10,729 bases of DNA from PGYR01 sp040264895 (GCA_040264895.1 JBDQHL010000050.1:1-10729); one strand, 5' to 3'; shown: positions 1-8,414, counted from the first letter of the stretch. Program-made: numbers and translations. Notes: generated by a model not told the origin, from the letters alone.

Positions 1-209
1 AAATGCAATGCAGTCAAGTCATCAACTACACCACTAAATGCACCAGCCATTCCGGTACCTCTTGCACCTACACCAATTTTTAAGAATTGCCCTCCATCGG
101 CACCAACTTTAGTAAAATTTTCGGCATTTGATGCACGAATAATCCTATCATCAGCGGCATGAGATTCTAATAATGGTAGCATCAATAATATTAATAATAT
201 CTTTTTCAT
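1..209 (-). CDS. PorV/PorQ-family outer-membrane protein, N-terminal fragment
   Basis: The frame starts at ATG (207-209) and is still open at the window edge, giving 69 residues plus two bases. Residues 1-18 form a signal peptide (MKKILLILLMLPLLESHA, then ADD). The mature start contains FLKIGVGARGTGMAGAF followed by SGVVDDLTALH. The pattern GARGxGMAGAFxxxxDDxxAxxxNPAG is the hallmark of the start of PorV/PorQ-family barrels, which are FadL-like outer-membrane proteins. In Bacteroidota, PorV shuttles type IX secretion cargo from the translocon to the attachment machinery. The gene begins 25 bases after the stop of the 1562-residue protein, so it is probably the third gene of that operon. The ribosome-binding site is weak (AGAGAG, seven bases before ATG). 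Most of the protein lies outside the window, so PorV cannot be told from PorQ or from a more distant paralogue. The family call is fairly secure; the functional role is inferred. Confidence 0.8.
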   Translation of the reverse strand, partial: MKKILLILLMLPLLESHAADDRIIRASNAENFTKVGADGGQFLKIGVGARGTGMAGAFSGVVDDLTALH

Positions 210-234
210 TTTTAAGCTCTCTTTTTTTCAGTTA

Positions 235-3200
235 TTAGTCAAATGTATTGAATGTTCCTACTACTATAGAGAACTTCTCCATAGTCTCTGCACCGTCTGG
301 TGATACTATATGAGCAACAAGAGTTTGACTTTGTGCTCTTAGACCATTTTTCATTATTAAGTCCCAAACATTTACTGCAACTCTTCCTCTATCCAAACCT
401 ACTCCTAGTGGATCATGTTCAATAGTTTCAATTAAGTTACCAGCAACTGTGTAGATGTTAATTGTTGAACCAGGAGGTACCTTTGTGAAGTATAGCTTAC
501 TGTCATAAGGAGTTTTCTCATTTTGATGAGAAATATAATAAGGGTTTGGTACAACTTTAATACCTTCCATATCACCATCTGATATAGATGCCTCAGATTG
601 TTCATCTCTTATGATTACTTTTAAGCTAGCACCAGGGAAAGGTAGACCAGAAGCTCCACCTGCTGTGGTTAATTGAACTTTATCACCTACTTCAAAGTCT
701 TCTACTGGGTCAGTTAATGTAATATCTCTATATACAGGTTTTAATATATTAACTATATTATCTTCGAACCTACGTTTGATATTTCTATTATCAAGGAAAA
801 ATCTAGTTCCAGCAACATTAATAACATTTACAAAATCTACTGTATTACCGTTACCATCAGTTCCTCTCAAATAATATCTTCCTTGAGGCAATCCAGAGAA
901 AGTTCTTAATTCACTCAATAGCTCAGGTTGATTAGTAGGTCTCCCAACAGATTGTGCTTTTCTTATGAAATTGTTGTTTTCATCAATATTAACATGAGCA
1001 TAAGCTGCAATGTTGAATTTATTAATAAATTCTTCAATTTCTATACCCATTGCTGGAAGATTTCTTGGGTCAGGATATGGATACCTGTTCACAACTACAT
1101 TATTACCTTGAGTAATAGGCACATCAGTAGTTATATCTCCATCGACTATGGCATCTATAGATATATGCTCTATCTCGTCCTTATTGCTAATCATAAAGTT
1201 ATTTTCAGCAGAAGGAACTAACTCGTAATTATTAACAAGTCTTACATCCAAATACTCTACAGTAAAAGTTGAAGTTTCTAAATTAATTGGAGCCATATCT
1301 TTGCTTCTTCCCCATTCTAATTCAATAGTTTCAGTACCAGAACCAGTAAATTCTAGAACAGCATCTATTGGACCGTTATTGAAACTAGCATAGACAGGAG
1401 CAACAAATTCACGCGCAACTGATTGATTATTATTTCTAATTAATTGTTTCTGACCATTTATAGTATCAACTGGTTGAATTAACAGTGTAGCAGATGAAAC
1501 ATCATTTCCAGCTGCTTGGTCGATATAGTATAATTGTGTTTCAGAATCACCTTCAACAATTTCAATTTTATCAGGTCTATATCTACCACCTTGCTGTGCT
1601 AATCCGAATCTAAAGTCAAATCCTATAGTTCCATAAGCAGGAGTTCTAAAGAATCTGTTATTACATTGATTTTGCTCAGTAAAGTCACCTGTGGTATATC
1701 TTCCAGAAAAATCTATGTAATCACTATTATCCCAAACACCAAAGGTATTTACAGTATCACCAAAATCATTTACAATTGGTTCAGTACTCTGAGTAATAAC
1801 AGATGCGTTTTCATACATAGCTGTCGCTAAATCATTTGTTGAAAAACAACCATTTGGATTAAAAGTCATAAATTGTTCGAAAATTACAGTACTGTCTTTT
1901 GTCAAATTTGTTATTGTAGCTCTTCTTAAATAAGCAGAAGTGTTGACTGGTGATGGATCAGTTTCATCTCTGTTTTGGAAATTAAAAGTACTAAAGTTCC
2001 ATTCAACATTGAAATCAAGCTGAAGAGTATCACCTAAATATAGTTGCTTAGCTCTCTCTTCATCAATTGCATAAAATTCAAAGTCATATAGACCATTGAG
2101 TCTATTAGAATCAACATCAATTATTTCAAATTGAAGTTTCTTCCCTACTTCTACTGCTTCTGGAAATGTCTCAACTTGGTTAACGTTTTCAATTCCTGAG
2201 TTGATTTTTGAAGGTGTTGGTTGACTTGCATCACCTCTATCATAAGCTAATACTCTATAATAGTATGGTGTGTTATTAATTAGTTTTTCAGAATTATCAA
2301 AGTCATCTTCTGAACTAAAAATACCATCTCTATTGTCATCACCTATGTCTGTAAATGTTCTTCCGTTTGTTATTCTATTCATATAAGGTAGAATATAATT
2401 ATACTTAACTAATAATGATGATTCGAAGTCATTGAAGTTGTATCTAATTTTTCCTTGCTGTATATAAGAATAAAGAGAGTCTAATGCTCGTTTTACACGA
2501 ACTGAATCTTTCATTGCATCTTTATAGTTATCAATAGGAAGTGCACCATCAACAATATAAGTTTCTGAACCGTCTTGCTGAAGTGTTCTACCAGTTTTAA
2601 CGAAGTAAACAGAATCTACTATTGAACTTTCTACAAGTACAGTTTCACCATTTAATTCTCTCTCAACTAGCTTATATCTAACAGCAATACCATCAATATC
2701 TAAAGTATCTAACACATTTTCAATATAGTTTCTAGAAACTTCAAATGTGTAATGGTCAACATATAGAGGATTATAAGGTACTCTAGCAGGATCTAATTCA
2801 ATCTCACCAGATAATGCACTTTCAAATAACACATTTTCTCTATCAAATCTATCTCTAACACCATAATTATTGTATTGACTCTGAGTAAAGCCATCTTCCT
2901 CAGCTAAATCAATATAATATTCACCCCAAGGTTCGGTTGGGTTTATTCCTGCTATTGTTGGAATGTATTCTCCAGTATTTCTGAATGATAAGTCCATTGG
3001 ATGGAAAATAACACCATTACCAGCTCTCATAACTCTAATAGCTGAAGTATCACTTATATCACCATTCTCATCATATACAGGTCCCGCAATAAGCATAGAA
3101 TCTATAGCAGCTTTACCTGTATTAGGATTATCTACTATCCTTGCAGACTCAATAAATGGAAGTGGTAATTCATAAGATGCAACTTCTTTCCATCCATAAG

Positions 3201-4923
3201 GACCAGCACCACGCTGGAACTCTGAGTTTGGTGAAATTTGACTTATGTTAAACGTATCTAAATCTGGTCTTCTAGCTCTTTCAATTCTATAACCAAGAAA
3301 GTCAAGGCCAGCTTCCTCTGCATCAGAAGAAAGTTCAGAAGTAGAATCCCATGCAATGGTGATACCATTATTTAATGCTTCATAATATTTAATTCTAGCT
3401 TGATCAGGGGGTCTAGGAGCTCTAAAGTTATTATCATAAACTGACTGAGCAAATAAATCAAGGGTATAAAGCCCCTCTCTATCTTCTCTAGTTCCGTCTG
3501 CATCACCTGTTTTCGATGGTGTTGCAATCATAATACAAACAACTGTTCTTGATGTATCACCAGGTCTCATGTGGAAAGCACCTGTTGCCATCATATATCT
3601 TTTATCACCAGGACCAAAATCAACATCTGTTACTCCATCTGAAATGAAGTTATACATATTCTCAATCCCATCAACATCTTCTTGTAAGTTCCAGTTTTTG
3701 AATGTAACCAAACCTAATTGATTAGAGTTATCATAAAAAGCAGAATCTTTTCTCAAGAATTTATAATCAGGATGTGACTCATCTGCAACTATTACAGTGT
3801 CAAAAATTGTAACACCTGCTCCTAAATCCTTTTCAATAATTTCAATTTGTGCATTTCCCTCTTCATCTAATAAAGGTGGTCTGTATATAGTGGGTGACTC
3901 TAAGAAGTCAAAACCTAAATATCCAAAACCTTGACCTTGTTCACCAAATTCTGGATTAGTGAATTGATAAGCCATATTTAGCTCGGGATCTTCATACCAA
4001 TAACTTACCCTGTCATTAGCAGCACCAGCAGCCAAGAAAGGATTCCTAGCTAAATCAACATCCATTAGTGGAGCTAACCAACAATCATACAATGTATCTT
4101 CTGACATATTAATTACATCATATAAACAGAAGAAGAAGTTTTGATATTGACCAAATCCCCAAGAGTAAATTGTGAATTCATATTGTAAACCTAATGGATA
4201 ACCTAATGACCTATTTGTTGATAGGGCACCTTCATACTGACTTAAATCTAAATCATGATATGTAGTGAAAATATCTTCACCAGAAATCATTGCAGGTCCT
4301 TTAGGGTACTCATCTATATTTCTTTTTGTGTCATCATATACATAGTATCCAAAGTATCTACTGTACCCAACAGTGTCCTCTTCCTCTGTATCCCAAACTG
4401 GCCAGTTAGGAGTATTAACATCAGTTGGATCTAGTGCAACACCATTATTTCTTGAATAATCAGTTGACAAGAAAACTTTATATTTTTCATTATCTTGTAT
4501 TGTAACATCACCGTCGTCAACTCTACCAGGAGTTAACCATGAATCAGCTCTACTAGGGTTATAAGAAATTGAAACTAACTTGTTAAGTTTAAATCCTTCT
4601 TCACCGTTTTCGTCTGTAAATGGAACTCTCTTCTGTCCGCCATACCAAAGACCACCACCAAAAATATATTGGTTTCTCGATCCTCTTGGGAAATAACCAG
4701 AACCTCTACCATTTGGTCTATCGTAACCAATCATACCATAGTTAGAAATCACAGTCTGTATATTACTTATTGTGTTTTCTTGGAAATCAAAGAAACCTAG
4801 AGGGTCTCTCTGTACAGTACTTTCCTTTTTCTTAATATATTTTTCATTTGGTCTTGCATCAGCAATTTGGGTGACCAATGCTAAAGCAAGTGAAATGAAA
4901 ATTATTTTTTTGAGAAAATTCAT
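235..4923 (-). CDS. Giant exported protein with FnIII-like segments and a T9SS/FlgD-like C-terminal domain
   Basis: This 1562-residue protein has a signal peptide (residues 1-23, ending ALVTQIADA) with no lipobox cysteine. Residues 60-97 carry a glycine/aromatic block (YFPRGSRNQYIFGGGLWYGG) that I recall from large envelope proteins of FCB lineages. Residues 444-468 (MMATGAFHMRPGDTSRTVV) are another conserved-looking block. Residues about 505-590 resemble a fibronectin type III domain, and PYYYRVLAYDRGD near residue 885 looks like the end of a second one. An EF-hand-like loop lies at residues 862-873. Residues 1457-1562 start VVPNPYY and continue with INIYTVAGNLIETIE, typical of a FlgD-Ig or type IX type-A sorting domain. 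AGGAG five bases before the ATG fixes the start. It sits 35 bases after the receptor gene and 25 before the PorV-like gene. Its molecular function is not known to me; a surface-exposed or secreted partner of the receptor is the best inference. Confidence 0.85.
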   Translation of the reverse strand: MNFLKKIIFISLALALVTQIADARPNEKYIKKKESTVQRDPLGFFDFQENTISNIQTVISNYGMIGYDRPNGRGSGYFPRGSRNQYIFGGGLWYGGQKRVPFTDENGEEGFKLNKLVSISYNPSRADSWLTPGRVDDGDVTIQDNEKYKVFLSTDYSRNNGVALDPTDVNTPNWPVWDTEEEDTVGYSRYFGYYVYDDTKRNIDEYPKGPAMISGEDIFTTYHDLDLSQYEGALSTNRSLGYPLGLQYEFTIYSWGFGQYQNFFFCLYDVINMSEDTLYDCWLAPLMDVDLARNPFLAAGAANDRVSYWYEDPELNMAYQFTNPEFGEQGQGFGYLGFDFLESPTIYRPPLLDEEGNAQIEIIEKDLGAGVTIFDTVIVADESHPDYKFLRKDSAFYDNSNQLGLVTFKNWNLQEDVDGIENMYNFISDGVTDVDFGPGDKRYMMATGAFHMRPGDTSRTVVCIMIATPSKTGDADGTREDREGLYTLDLFAQSVYDNNFRAPRPPDQARIKYYEALNNGITIAWDSTSELSSDAEEAGLDFLGYRIERARRPDLDTFNISQISPNSEFQRGAGPYGWKEVASYELPLPFIESARIVDNPNTGKAAIDSMLIAGPVYDENGDISDTSAIRVMRAGNGVIFHPMDLSFRNTGEYIPTIAGINPTEPWGEYYIDLAEEDGFTQSQYNNYGVRDRFDRENVLFESALSGEIELDPARVPYNPLYVDHYTFEVSRNYIENVLDTLDIDGIAVRYKLVERELNGETVLVESSIVDSVYFVKTGRTLQQDGSETYIVDGALPIDNYKDAMKDSVRVKRALDSLYSYIQQGKIRYNFNDFESSLLVKYNYILPYMNRITNGRTFTDIGDDNRDGIFSSEDDFDNSEKLINNTPYYYRVLAYDRGDASQPTPSKINSGIENVNQVETFPEAVEVGKKLQFEIIDVDSNRLNGLYDFEFYAIDEERAKQLYLGDTLQLDFNVEWNFSTFNFQNRDETDPSPVNTSAYLRRATITNLTKDSTVIFEQFMTFNPNGCFSTNDLATAMYENASVITQSTEPIVNDFGDTVNTFGVWDNSDYIDFSGRYTTGDFTEQNQCNNRFFRTPAYGTIGFDFRFGLAQQGGRYRPDKIEIVEGDSETQLYYIDQAAGNDVSSATLLIQPVDTINGQKQLIRNNNQSVAREFVAPVYASFNNGPIDAVLEFTGSGTETIELEWGRSKDMAPINLETSTFTVEYLDVRLVNNYELVPSAENNFMISNKDEIEHISIDAIVDGDITTDVPITQGNNVVVNRYPYPDPRNLPAMGIEIEEFINKFNIAAYAHVNIDENNNFIRKAQSVGRPTNQPELLSELRTFSGLPQGRYYLRGTDGNGNTVDFVNVINVAGTRFFLDNRNIKRRFEDNIVNILKPVYRDITLTDPVEDFEVGDKVQLTTAGGASGLPFPGASLKVIIRDEQSEASISDGDMEGIKVVPNPYYISHQNEKTPYDSKLYFTKVPPGSTINIYTVAGNLIETIEHDPLGVGLDRGRVAVNVWDLIMKNGLRAQSQTLVAHIVSPDGAETMEKFSIVVGTFNTFD
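2305..2340 (-). other. EF-hand-like calcium-binding loop in the giant protein
   Basis: These 36 bases encode residues 862-873, DDNRDGIFSSED. The spacing follows the EF-hand/dockerin loop: acidic or amide residues at positions 1, 3 and 5, glycine at 6, a hydrophobic residue at 8 and an acidic residue at 12. Position 12 is D rather than the usual E. The loop falls just before the FnIII-like PYYYRVLAYD strand. Calcium binding is inferred from the motif alone. Confidence 0.5.
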
Positions 4924-4928
4924 ATTAA

Positions 4929-4933
4929 CTCCT
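4929..4933 (-). promoter_or_regulatory. Shine-Dalgarno site of the giant-protein gene
   Basis: On the minus strand AGGAG lies five bases before the ATG at 4921-4923, inside the 35-base gap after the receptor stop codon. It supports the chosen start, which also begins a good signal peptide. A real Shine-Dalgarno sequence is of interest because classical Bacteroidota seldom use one. Confidence 0.8.
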
Positions 4934-4958
4934 AAAATTTAATTTATTTTCGTCTTGA

Positions 4959-7900
4959 TTAAAACCTAATTACAGCACCAAAGAATATTCTTCTAGGTAG
5001 CTGAAATAATGGTTTGTTTTTATAAGTTAATTCTTCTAAAGCATTAACATAGTTTTCATATTGTTCTTCACGAGTTATTATACCATTCTGGTCAATATCT
5101 CCTGAAGTGTAGTAAAATCTTTCACCAAATTGATTGTATTGGTTTACGTTGAATGAACCAGCTACAGCAGGATTTCCTTTTTCAAAGAAAGTATTGGGTG
5201 AAAAACTACCCTGATTTACTATTTCCAGAGTACCATTGTTCAGAGAACTTTGAGTTCCACTGTATACACCTTGAGCAGCTGTTCTGTTTGTTAAGTTAAA
5301 TATATCTACATAAAGTTCCAGAGATGAACTACCCATTCCTTCTCCAAATATATCACTTAGTTTAAACTCTTTACCTAATCTTGTGTCAATTGACCAAGTA
5401 CCAGGACCTTCTAAAGCATTTATTTGTGATAACTGACCAGTTCCATTTATTTCAGATAAAGTATAAGGAACCCCTGATCTAAAATTACCTGTGAAAGTTA
5501 CATAAGCATTTTCTAAGAAATTAATACCACCAATCGCAGGACCTTCTTCATTTCCCCAAGCAAAGTTAACTATCGCAGTCAACCTATGAGTTATATCTCT
5601 ACCTAATCTAATAGGAGCTGTTGGAATGATAGGGCTGTTTGTTATTGGGTCAAAAATAATTGCAGCTGATGAAGTTGCAGTATTACTTGTTCCAGTGATT
5701 GAACCCAATGTATAAGCTAATCTAAAACCAAAATTGTCTCTAATTCTCTTTCTTAAATCAATTTCAACACCTTTGTTAGTTCCATATTGACCAACTTCAG
5801 CCAAGAAATAAGGGTCATCAGAATCTGGAACATAAGAGTATCCCAATTGATTATAAATATCATTGTAATAAGCTGATATATCCAATGCAAAATCATCTGT
5901 TAAAGCAGAAGAATATGCAACTTGGTATTGATTAGTTCTTTGTGGTTCTATATTTGGATTACCAATTCTTGGTCTACTAAGGTTTCTAGATACTAAATTT
6001 ACACCATCATAAATGAATTGCATTTGTGGCATTTGGTAATAAATACCAAAATTCATTTTGAATACTGATTGGTCTGTTATTGGATAACTTGCGTTTAGTC
6101 TAGGACTAATCATAAATTTAGCTTCTGCATCTGCATACTTATCAGTTTCCCATCTTTTCGGTAATGGGAAGTTTTCAGTTTGATATACAGTATTTGAGTT
6201 GAACATGTCCACTCTAAGTCCAGGAGTTATAATTATACCTTCAAAAGATATTTGATCTTGAACAAAGAAACTTGCTCTCATTGGATTAAACTCTTGACTT
6301 GTAACATCGAAAACTGAATCTGACTCAGCATAAATATTACCACCAAATTCAGATGAGTAAACATCTACAGTATTCGAAGTTGTCGGTGTAGGGTTAGAGT
6401 GATATCCCATAGTGTAAGTTCTGAACTCAAAACCTGTTTGAATATTGTGATCAAATCTATCACCTTGAATGTATTTGGTAAAACTACCATCTGCTTGTAA
6501 ATAACTACCATTCCTGTAACTGAAACCATAACTCTGGTGTCCAGCAAAAAATCTATTCGTTCCGTAAGGGTTAGTAAATGTTAAGAAACCATCTGTTTCA
6601 ATATACCCAGACAATGGATTTCTTATTGCATAGTTCTGTAAAAGTTCTGGAGACGTATTTCCATCATTCGGATATCTCAATCTTGTCAATGGAGTATATC
6701 TATCTTCAAGTAAATCTGTTCTATCAGTAACTAAGCCATCACCTTCTTCATTAACACCATAAACATTCTGAGGTTCCAGTAATTCGAAGCCTCCGAAAAA
6801 TGAAGGATCTGAACCGTATTCAGCTCTTCTTGCTGAAGCATCATTGTTAATAGTAGTTGATAGTCTTATTTCGTAAAAAGCAGATGCTTCTGGGAATGAG
6901 TGATTCAATTTCACAAAAACATTATTTACATCAGAATTTGTTACGTTTATTTTCGCAACTCTTTCCTCTATTCCATTTTCTACACCATCTATTATTCCTA
7001 TATCTTGCATGTATAAGTTTCCAACACCTTGATTTTCTAACGCAGTTTGACCTAATTGGCCACCTACAGTCAAAGCAACATTTTCTGTAAGACCGAATTT
7101 CATACGTCCAGTAATATTTTTAACCCAAGATCTTTGGTTGTCTAACTGACCCAGGTTTTCACCACCCATTAAATAATCTCCATTATCATCAGTGACGGTT
7201 GGTGCATAATATTCATAACCTGAATTTCTAAATTGTCTAGTTTCATATCTACCAGTCAAATAAAACGTAGCATTTTTTAATGCATCATTTAATCCAGGTA
7301 TTGGTCCACCAACACCGAATTCAATATTATTCAAATTATCACCAAGAAGTTGTCTACCTTCTCCACCTTCTACAACATCATAGTTATTACCTGTTTTTAC
7401 TAATTGAGCACCTTCTCCTTGAGAACCATTCAACGAAGGTAAATCAGTTCTATAAGTTAAGAAACCCTCATATTTATCATCTCTACCTGTTTTTACAACC
7501 GTATTAACAGTACCACCCATTGAGTTACCATATTGTGCACCAGTACCACCTTTCTTAACTTGAACCTCTTGAGTTGCATAAGATGAAACCATAGGAGCAT
7601 AAGCAGTACCAGAAGCACCAAAACCACCTGTAAATTGGTTACCAACGTCCATACCATCTACCATCATTTGTGTATCTTCTGCTCTTGTACCACGGATACT
7701 GTAACCAGCTCCACTAGTTGTAACACCAGAAGATAATGTAACTATAGAAGTCACACCGCCACTTGCTGTTCTCTGTAATGCATCTTCATTGAAACTAGAT
7801 TGTGCACCGACTTGATATTTATTTACCATTTTAGTCGCTACAACTTCTATTTCATCTAATTGTACAGATCCCATACTCAAATTGAAATTTACTATTGTTG

Positions 7901-8183
7901 TCTCGTCTGCACTAACTTTAACTTTTTTAATTACTGGGTCGTATCCAATTGAAGTAACCTTTAGTTCATAACTACCAGCTCTTACACCTGTTATAACATA
8001 TTTACCATTTACTTTTACTTGTGCACCCTGTGTGGTACCAACAAGAGCAACAGAAGCCCCAATAGCAGCATTGCCATCTTCGTCTGTAACTTCTCCTTTG
8101 ATAACCCCGTATATACCTGCAGAAAGTGATTGCGGTAATATAAATGCCAAACTTAATATCGCTATTAAAGTTATTCTTAGCAT
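4959..8183 (-). CDS. TonB-dependent outer-membrane receptor with carboxypeptidase-regulatory-like domain
   Basis: This 1074-residue protein is predicted to import an unidentified ligand across the outer membrane using TonB/ExbBD energy. Residues 1-22 are a signal peptide (ending SLSA). Residues 26-105 form a carboxypeptidase D regulatory-like fold (GVIKGEVTDEDGNAAIGASV, then ITGVRAGSYELKVTSIGY). LDEIEVVATK (109-118) resembles a TonB box. Residues 125-235 are the plug, with YSIRGTRAEDTQMMVDGMDV and the later GAQYGNSMGGTVNTVVKTG. The rest is barrel, ending in IFFGAVIRF with a terminal aromatic. It lacks the N-terminal STN signalling domain of FecA-type receptors. The length fits SusC-like transporters, but no SusD-type lipoprotein is adjacent; the downstream partner is the 1562-residue protein. 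An EF-hand-like loop lies at residues 1029-1040. AGGAG seven bases upstream supports the start. The substrate cannot be told from the sequence. Confidence 0.93.
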   Translation of the reverse strand: MLRITLIAILSLAFILPQSLSAGIYGVIKGEVTDEDGNAAIGASVALVGTTQGAQVKVNGKYVITGVRAGSYELKVTSIGYDPVIKKVKVSADETTIVNFNLSMGSVQLDEIEVVATKMVNKYQVGAQSSFNEDALQRTASGGVTSIVTLSSGVTTSGAGYSIRGTRAEDTQMMVDGMDVGNQFTGGFGASGTAYAPMVSSYATQEVQVKKGGTGAQYGNSMGGTVNTVVKTGRDDKYEGFLTYRTDLPSLNGSQGEGAQLVKTGNNYDVVEGGEGRQLLGDNLNNIEFGVGGPIPGLNDALKNATFYLTGRYETRQFRNSGYEYYAPTVTDDNGDYLMGGENLGQLDNQRSWVKNITGRMKFGLTENVALTVGGQLGQTALENQGVGNLYMQDIGIIDGVENGIEERVAKINVTNSDVNNVFVKLNHSFPEASAFYEIRLSTTINNDASARRAEYGSDPSFFGGFELLEPQNVYGVNEEGDGLVTDRTDLLEDRYTPLTRLRYPNDGNTSPELLQNYAIRNPLSGYIETDGFLTFTNPYGTNRFFAGHQSYGFSYRNGSYLQADGSFTKYIQGDRFDHNIQTGFEFRTYTMGYHSNPTPTTSNTVDVYSSEFGGNIYAESDSVFDVTSQEFNPMRASFFVQDQISFEGIIITPGLRVDMFNSNTVYQTENFPLPKRWETDKYADAEAKFMISPRLNASYPITDQSVFKMNFGIYYQMPQMQFIYDGVNLVSRNLSRPRIGNPNIEPQRTNQYQVAYSSALTDDFALDISAYYNDIYNQLGYSYVPDSDDPYFLAEVGQYGTNKGVEIDLRKRIRDNFGFRLAYTLGSITGTSNTATSSAAIIFDPITNSPIIPTAPIRLGRDITHRLTAIVNFAWGNEEGPAIGGINFLENAYVTFTGNFRSGVPYTLSEINGTGQLSQINALEGPGTWSIDTRLGKEFKLSDIFGEGMGSSSLELYVDIFNLTNRTAAQGVYSGTQSSLNNGTLEIVNQGSFSPNTFFEKGNPAVAGSFNVNQYNQFGERFYYTSGDIDQNGIITREEQYENYVNALEELTYKNKPLFQLPRRIFFGAVIRF
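5064..5099 (-). other. EF-hand-like calcium-binding loop near the receptor C-terminus
   Basis: Residues 1029-1040 read DIDQNGIITREE. This is a textbook 12-residue EF-hand loop: D1, D3, N5, G6, I8, E12. It lies about 35 residues before the C-terminal barrel strand, probably in the last surface loop, followed by an acidic and tyrosine-rich helix-like stretch (QYENYVNALEELTY). Calcium binding is inferred from the motif. Confidence 0.6.
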
Positions 8184-8190
8184 AATAAAA

Positions 8191-8195
8191 CTCCT
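8191..8195 (-). promoter_or_regulatory. Shine-Dalgarno site of the receptor gene
   Basis: On the minus strand AGGAG lies seven bases before the ATG at 8181-8183, an ideal spacing. It decides the start, which also gives a clean signal peptide. The 7-base inverted repeat 8196-8202 / 8216-8222 lies immediately 5' of it and could form a weak AU-only hairpin in the leader. That may be chance in DNA of this composition. Confidence 0.8.
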
Positions 8196-8259
8196 AATAA
8201 ATTATAATTTTTTGTATTTATTTTACGATGAGTTTAAATATGAAGAGTAACAATTTGTG

Positions 8260-8276
8260 TAAATACTTTGTATTTA
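8260..8276. repeat. Short palindrome in the receptor leader
   Basis: TAAATAC-TTT-GTATTTA is a perfect inverted repeat with 7-base arms and a 3-base centre. It falls at or just after the transcription start implied by the candidate promoter at 8281-8307. The half TAAATACAAA (minus strand) recurs at 8211-8220. It could be an operator or the 5' hairpin of the mRNA. The region is very AT-rich, so chance is a real alternative. Confidence 0.35.
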
Positions 8277-8280
8277 ACTA

Positions 8281-8307
8281 ATTATAAAAGACACAGCAAT
8301 TAGTTAA
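8281..8307 (-). promoter_or_regulatory. Candidate promoter of the receptor operon
   Basis: On the minus strand a perfect TATAAT (8281-8286) is preceded 15 bases upstream by TTAACT (8302-8307), which matches four of six bases of TTGACA. The implied start near 8274 gives a leader of about 90 bases. The -35 hexamer overlaps the outer stem of the 8305-8334 palindrome, so binding there could block it. The spacing is shorter than the ideal 17, and TATAAT is a likely chance match in AT-rich DNA. Promoter rules in this lineage may also differ. Confidence 0.3.
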
Positions 8308-8334
8308 TACATTGTAAATTCAACAATGTTATTA
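8305..8334. repeat. Interrupted palindrome upstream of the receptor operon
   Basis: The core is ACATTGT (8309-8315) and ACAATGT (8323-8329), separated by seven bases. Four further pairs (8305-8308 with 8331-8334) extend it to 11 pairs with one unpaired base at 8330. There is no following T-run on the minus strand, which argues against a terminator for that strand. Its position over the candidate -35 suggests an operator for a dimeric regulator; this is inferred. Confidence 0.45.
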
Positions 8335-8350
8335 TTCATTTTAAGCCCGT

Positions 8351-8375
8351 TTCAAATATATAATAATTATTTGAA
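8351..8375. repeat. 25-base palindrome upstream of the receptor operon
   Basis: TTCAAATA (8351-8358) and TATTTGAA (8368-8375) are perfect 8-base inverted repeats around a 9-base spacer. The size and symmetry suit a site for a dimeric helix-turn-helix regulator. It lies about 45 bases upstream of the candidate -35, more suited to activation than to steric repression. No regulator gene of that type is in the window. Confidence 0.4.
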
Positions 8376-8380
8376 CTTTT

Positions 8381-8414
8381 TATAAAAGTGTTGAAATAAC
8401 TTTACACTTTTATA
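8381..8414 (-). terminator. Possible terminator of the sigma/anti-sigma operon
   Basis: TATAAAAGTGT (8381-8391) and ACACTTTTATA (8404-8414) are perfect 11-base inverted repeats with a 12-base loop. They begin seven bases past the stop codon of the anti-sigma gene. On the minus strand the 3' arm contains TTTT, but no U-run follows the stem, and the stem has only two G-C pairs. It is placed as a terminator would be, but it could instead be a regulatory palindrome of the receptor operon. Confidence 0.45.

Noticed and set aside
928..1221. Plus-strand open frame of 97 codons inside the giant-protein gene
   Set aside because: It is antisense to a clear long coding sequence, has no ribosome-binding site, and its translation shows no recognisable domain.
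2963..3175. Plus-strand open frame of 70 codons antisense to the giant-protein gene
   Set aside because: It lies wholly opposite a well-supported coding sequence and shows no independent signal.
6365..6547. Minus-strand open frame of 60 codons in a second frame within the receptor gene
   Set aside because: It is an out-of-frame shadow of the receptor barrel region, with no start signals.
6857..7507. Two plus-strand open frames (6857-7090, 7280-7507) opposite the receptor gene
   Set aside because: Their histidine- and leucine-rich translations are what the reverse of this coding sequence produces; they have no domain or ribosome-binding site.
4959..8183. SusC of a classical SusC/SusD glycan-uptake locus
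   Set aside because: There is no SusD-type lipoprotein next to it, and the downstream gene encodes an unrelated giant protein without a lipobox cysteine.
8032..8250. Plus-strand open frame of 72 codons running from the receptor start into the intergenic region
   Set aside because: Most of it is antisense to the signal peptide and N-terminal domain, and no initiation signal is visible.
8239..8267. Alternative promoter TTTACA-N17-TATTTA for the receptor
   Set aside because: The spacing is good, but the -10 element lacks the highly conserved final T and matches only three of six bases.
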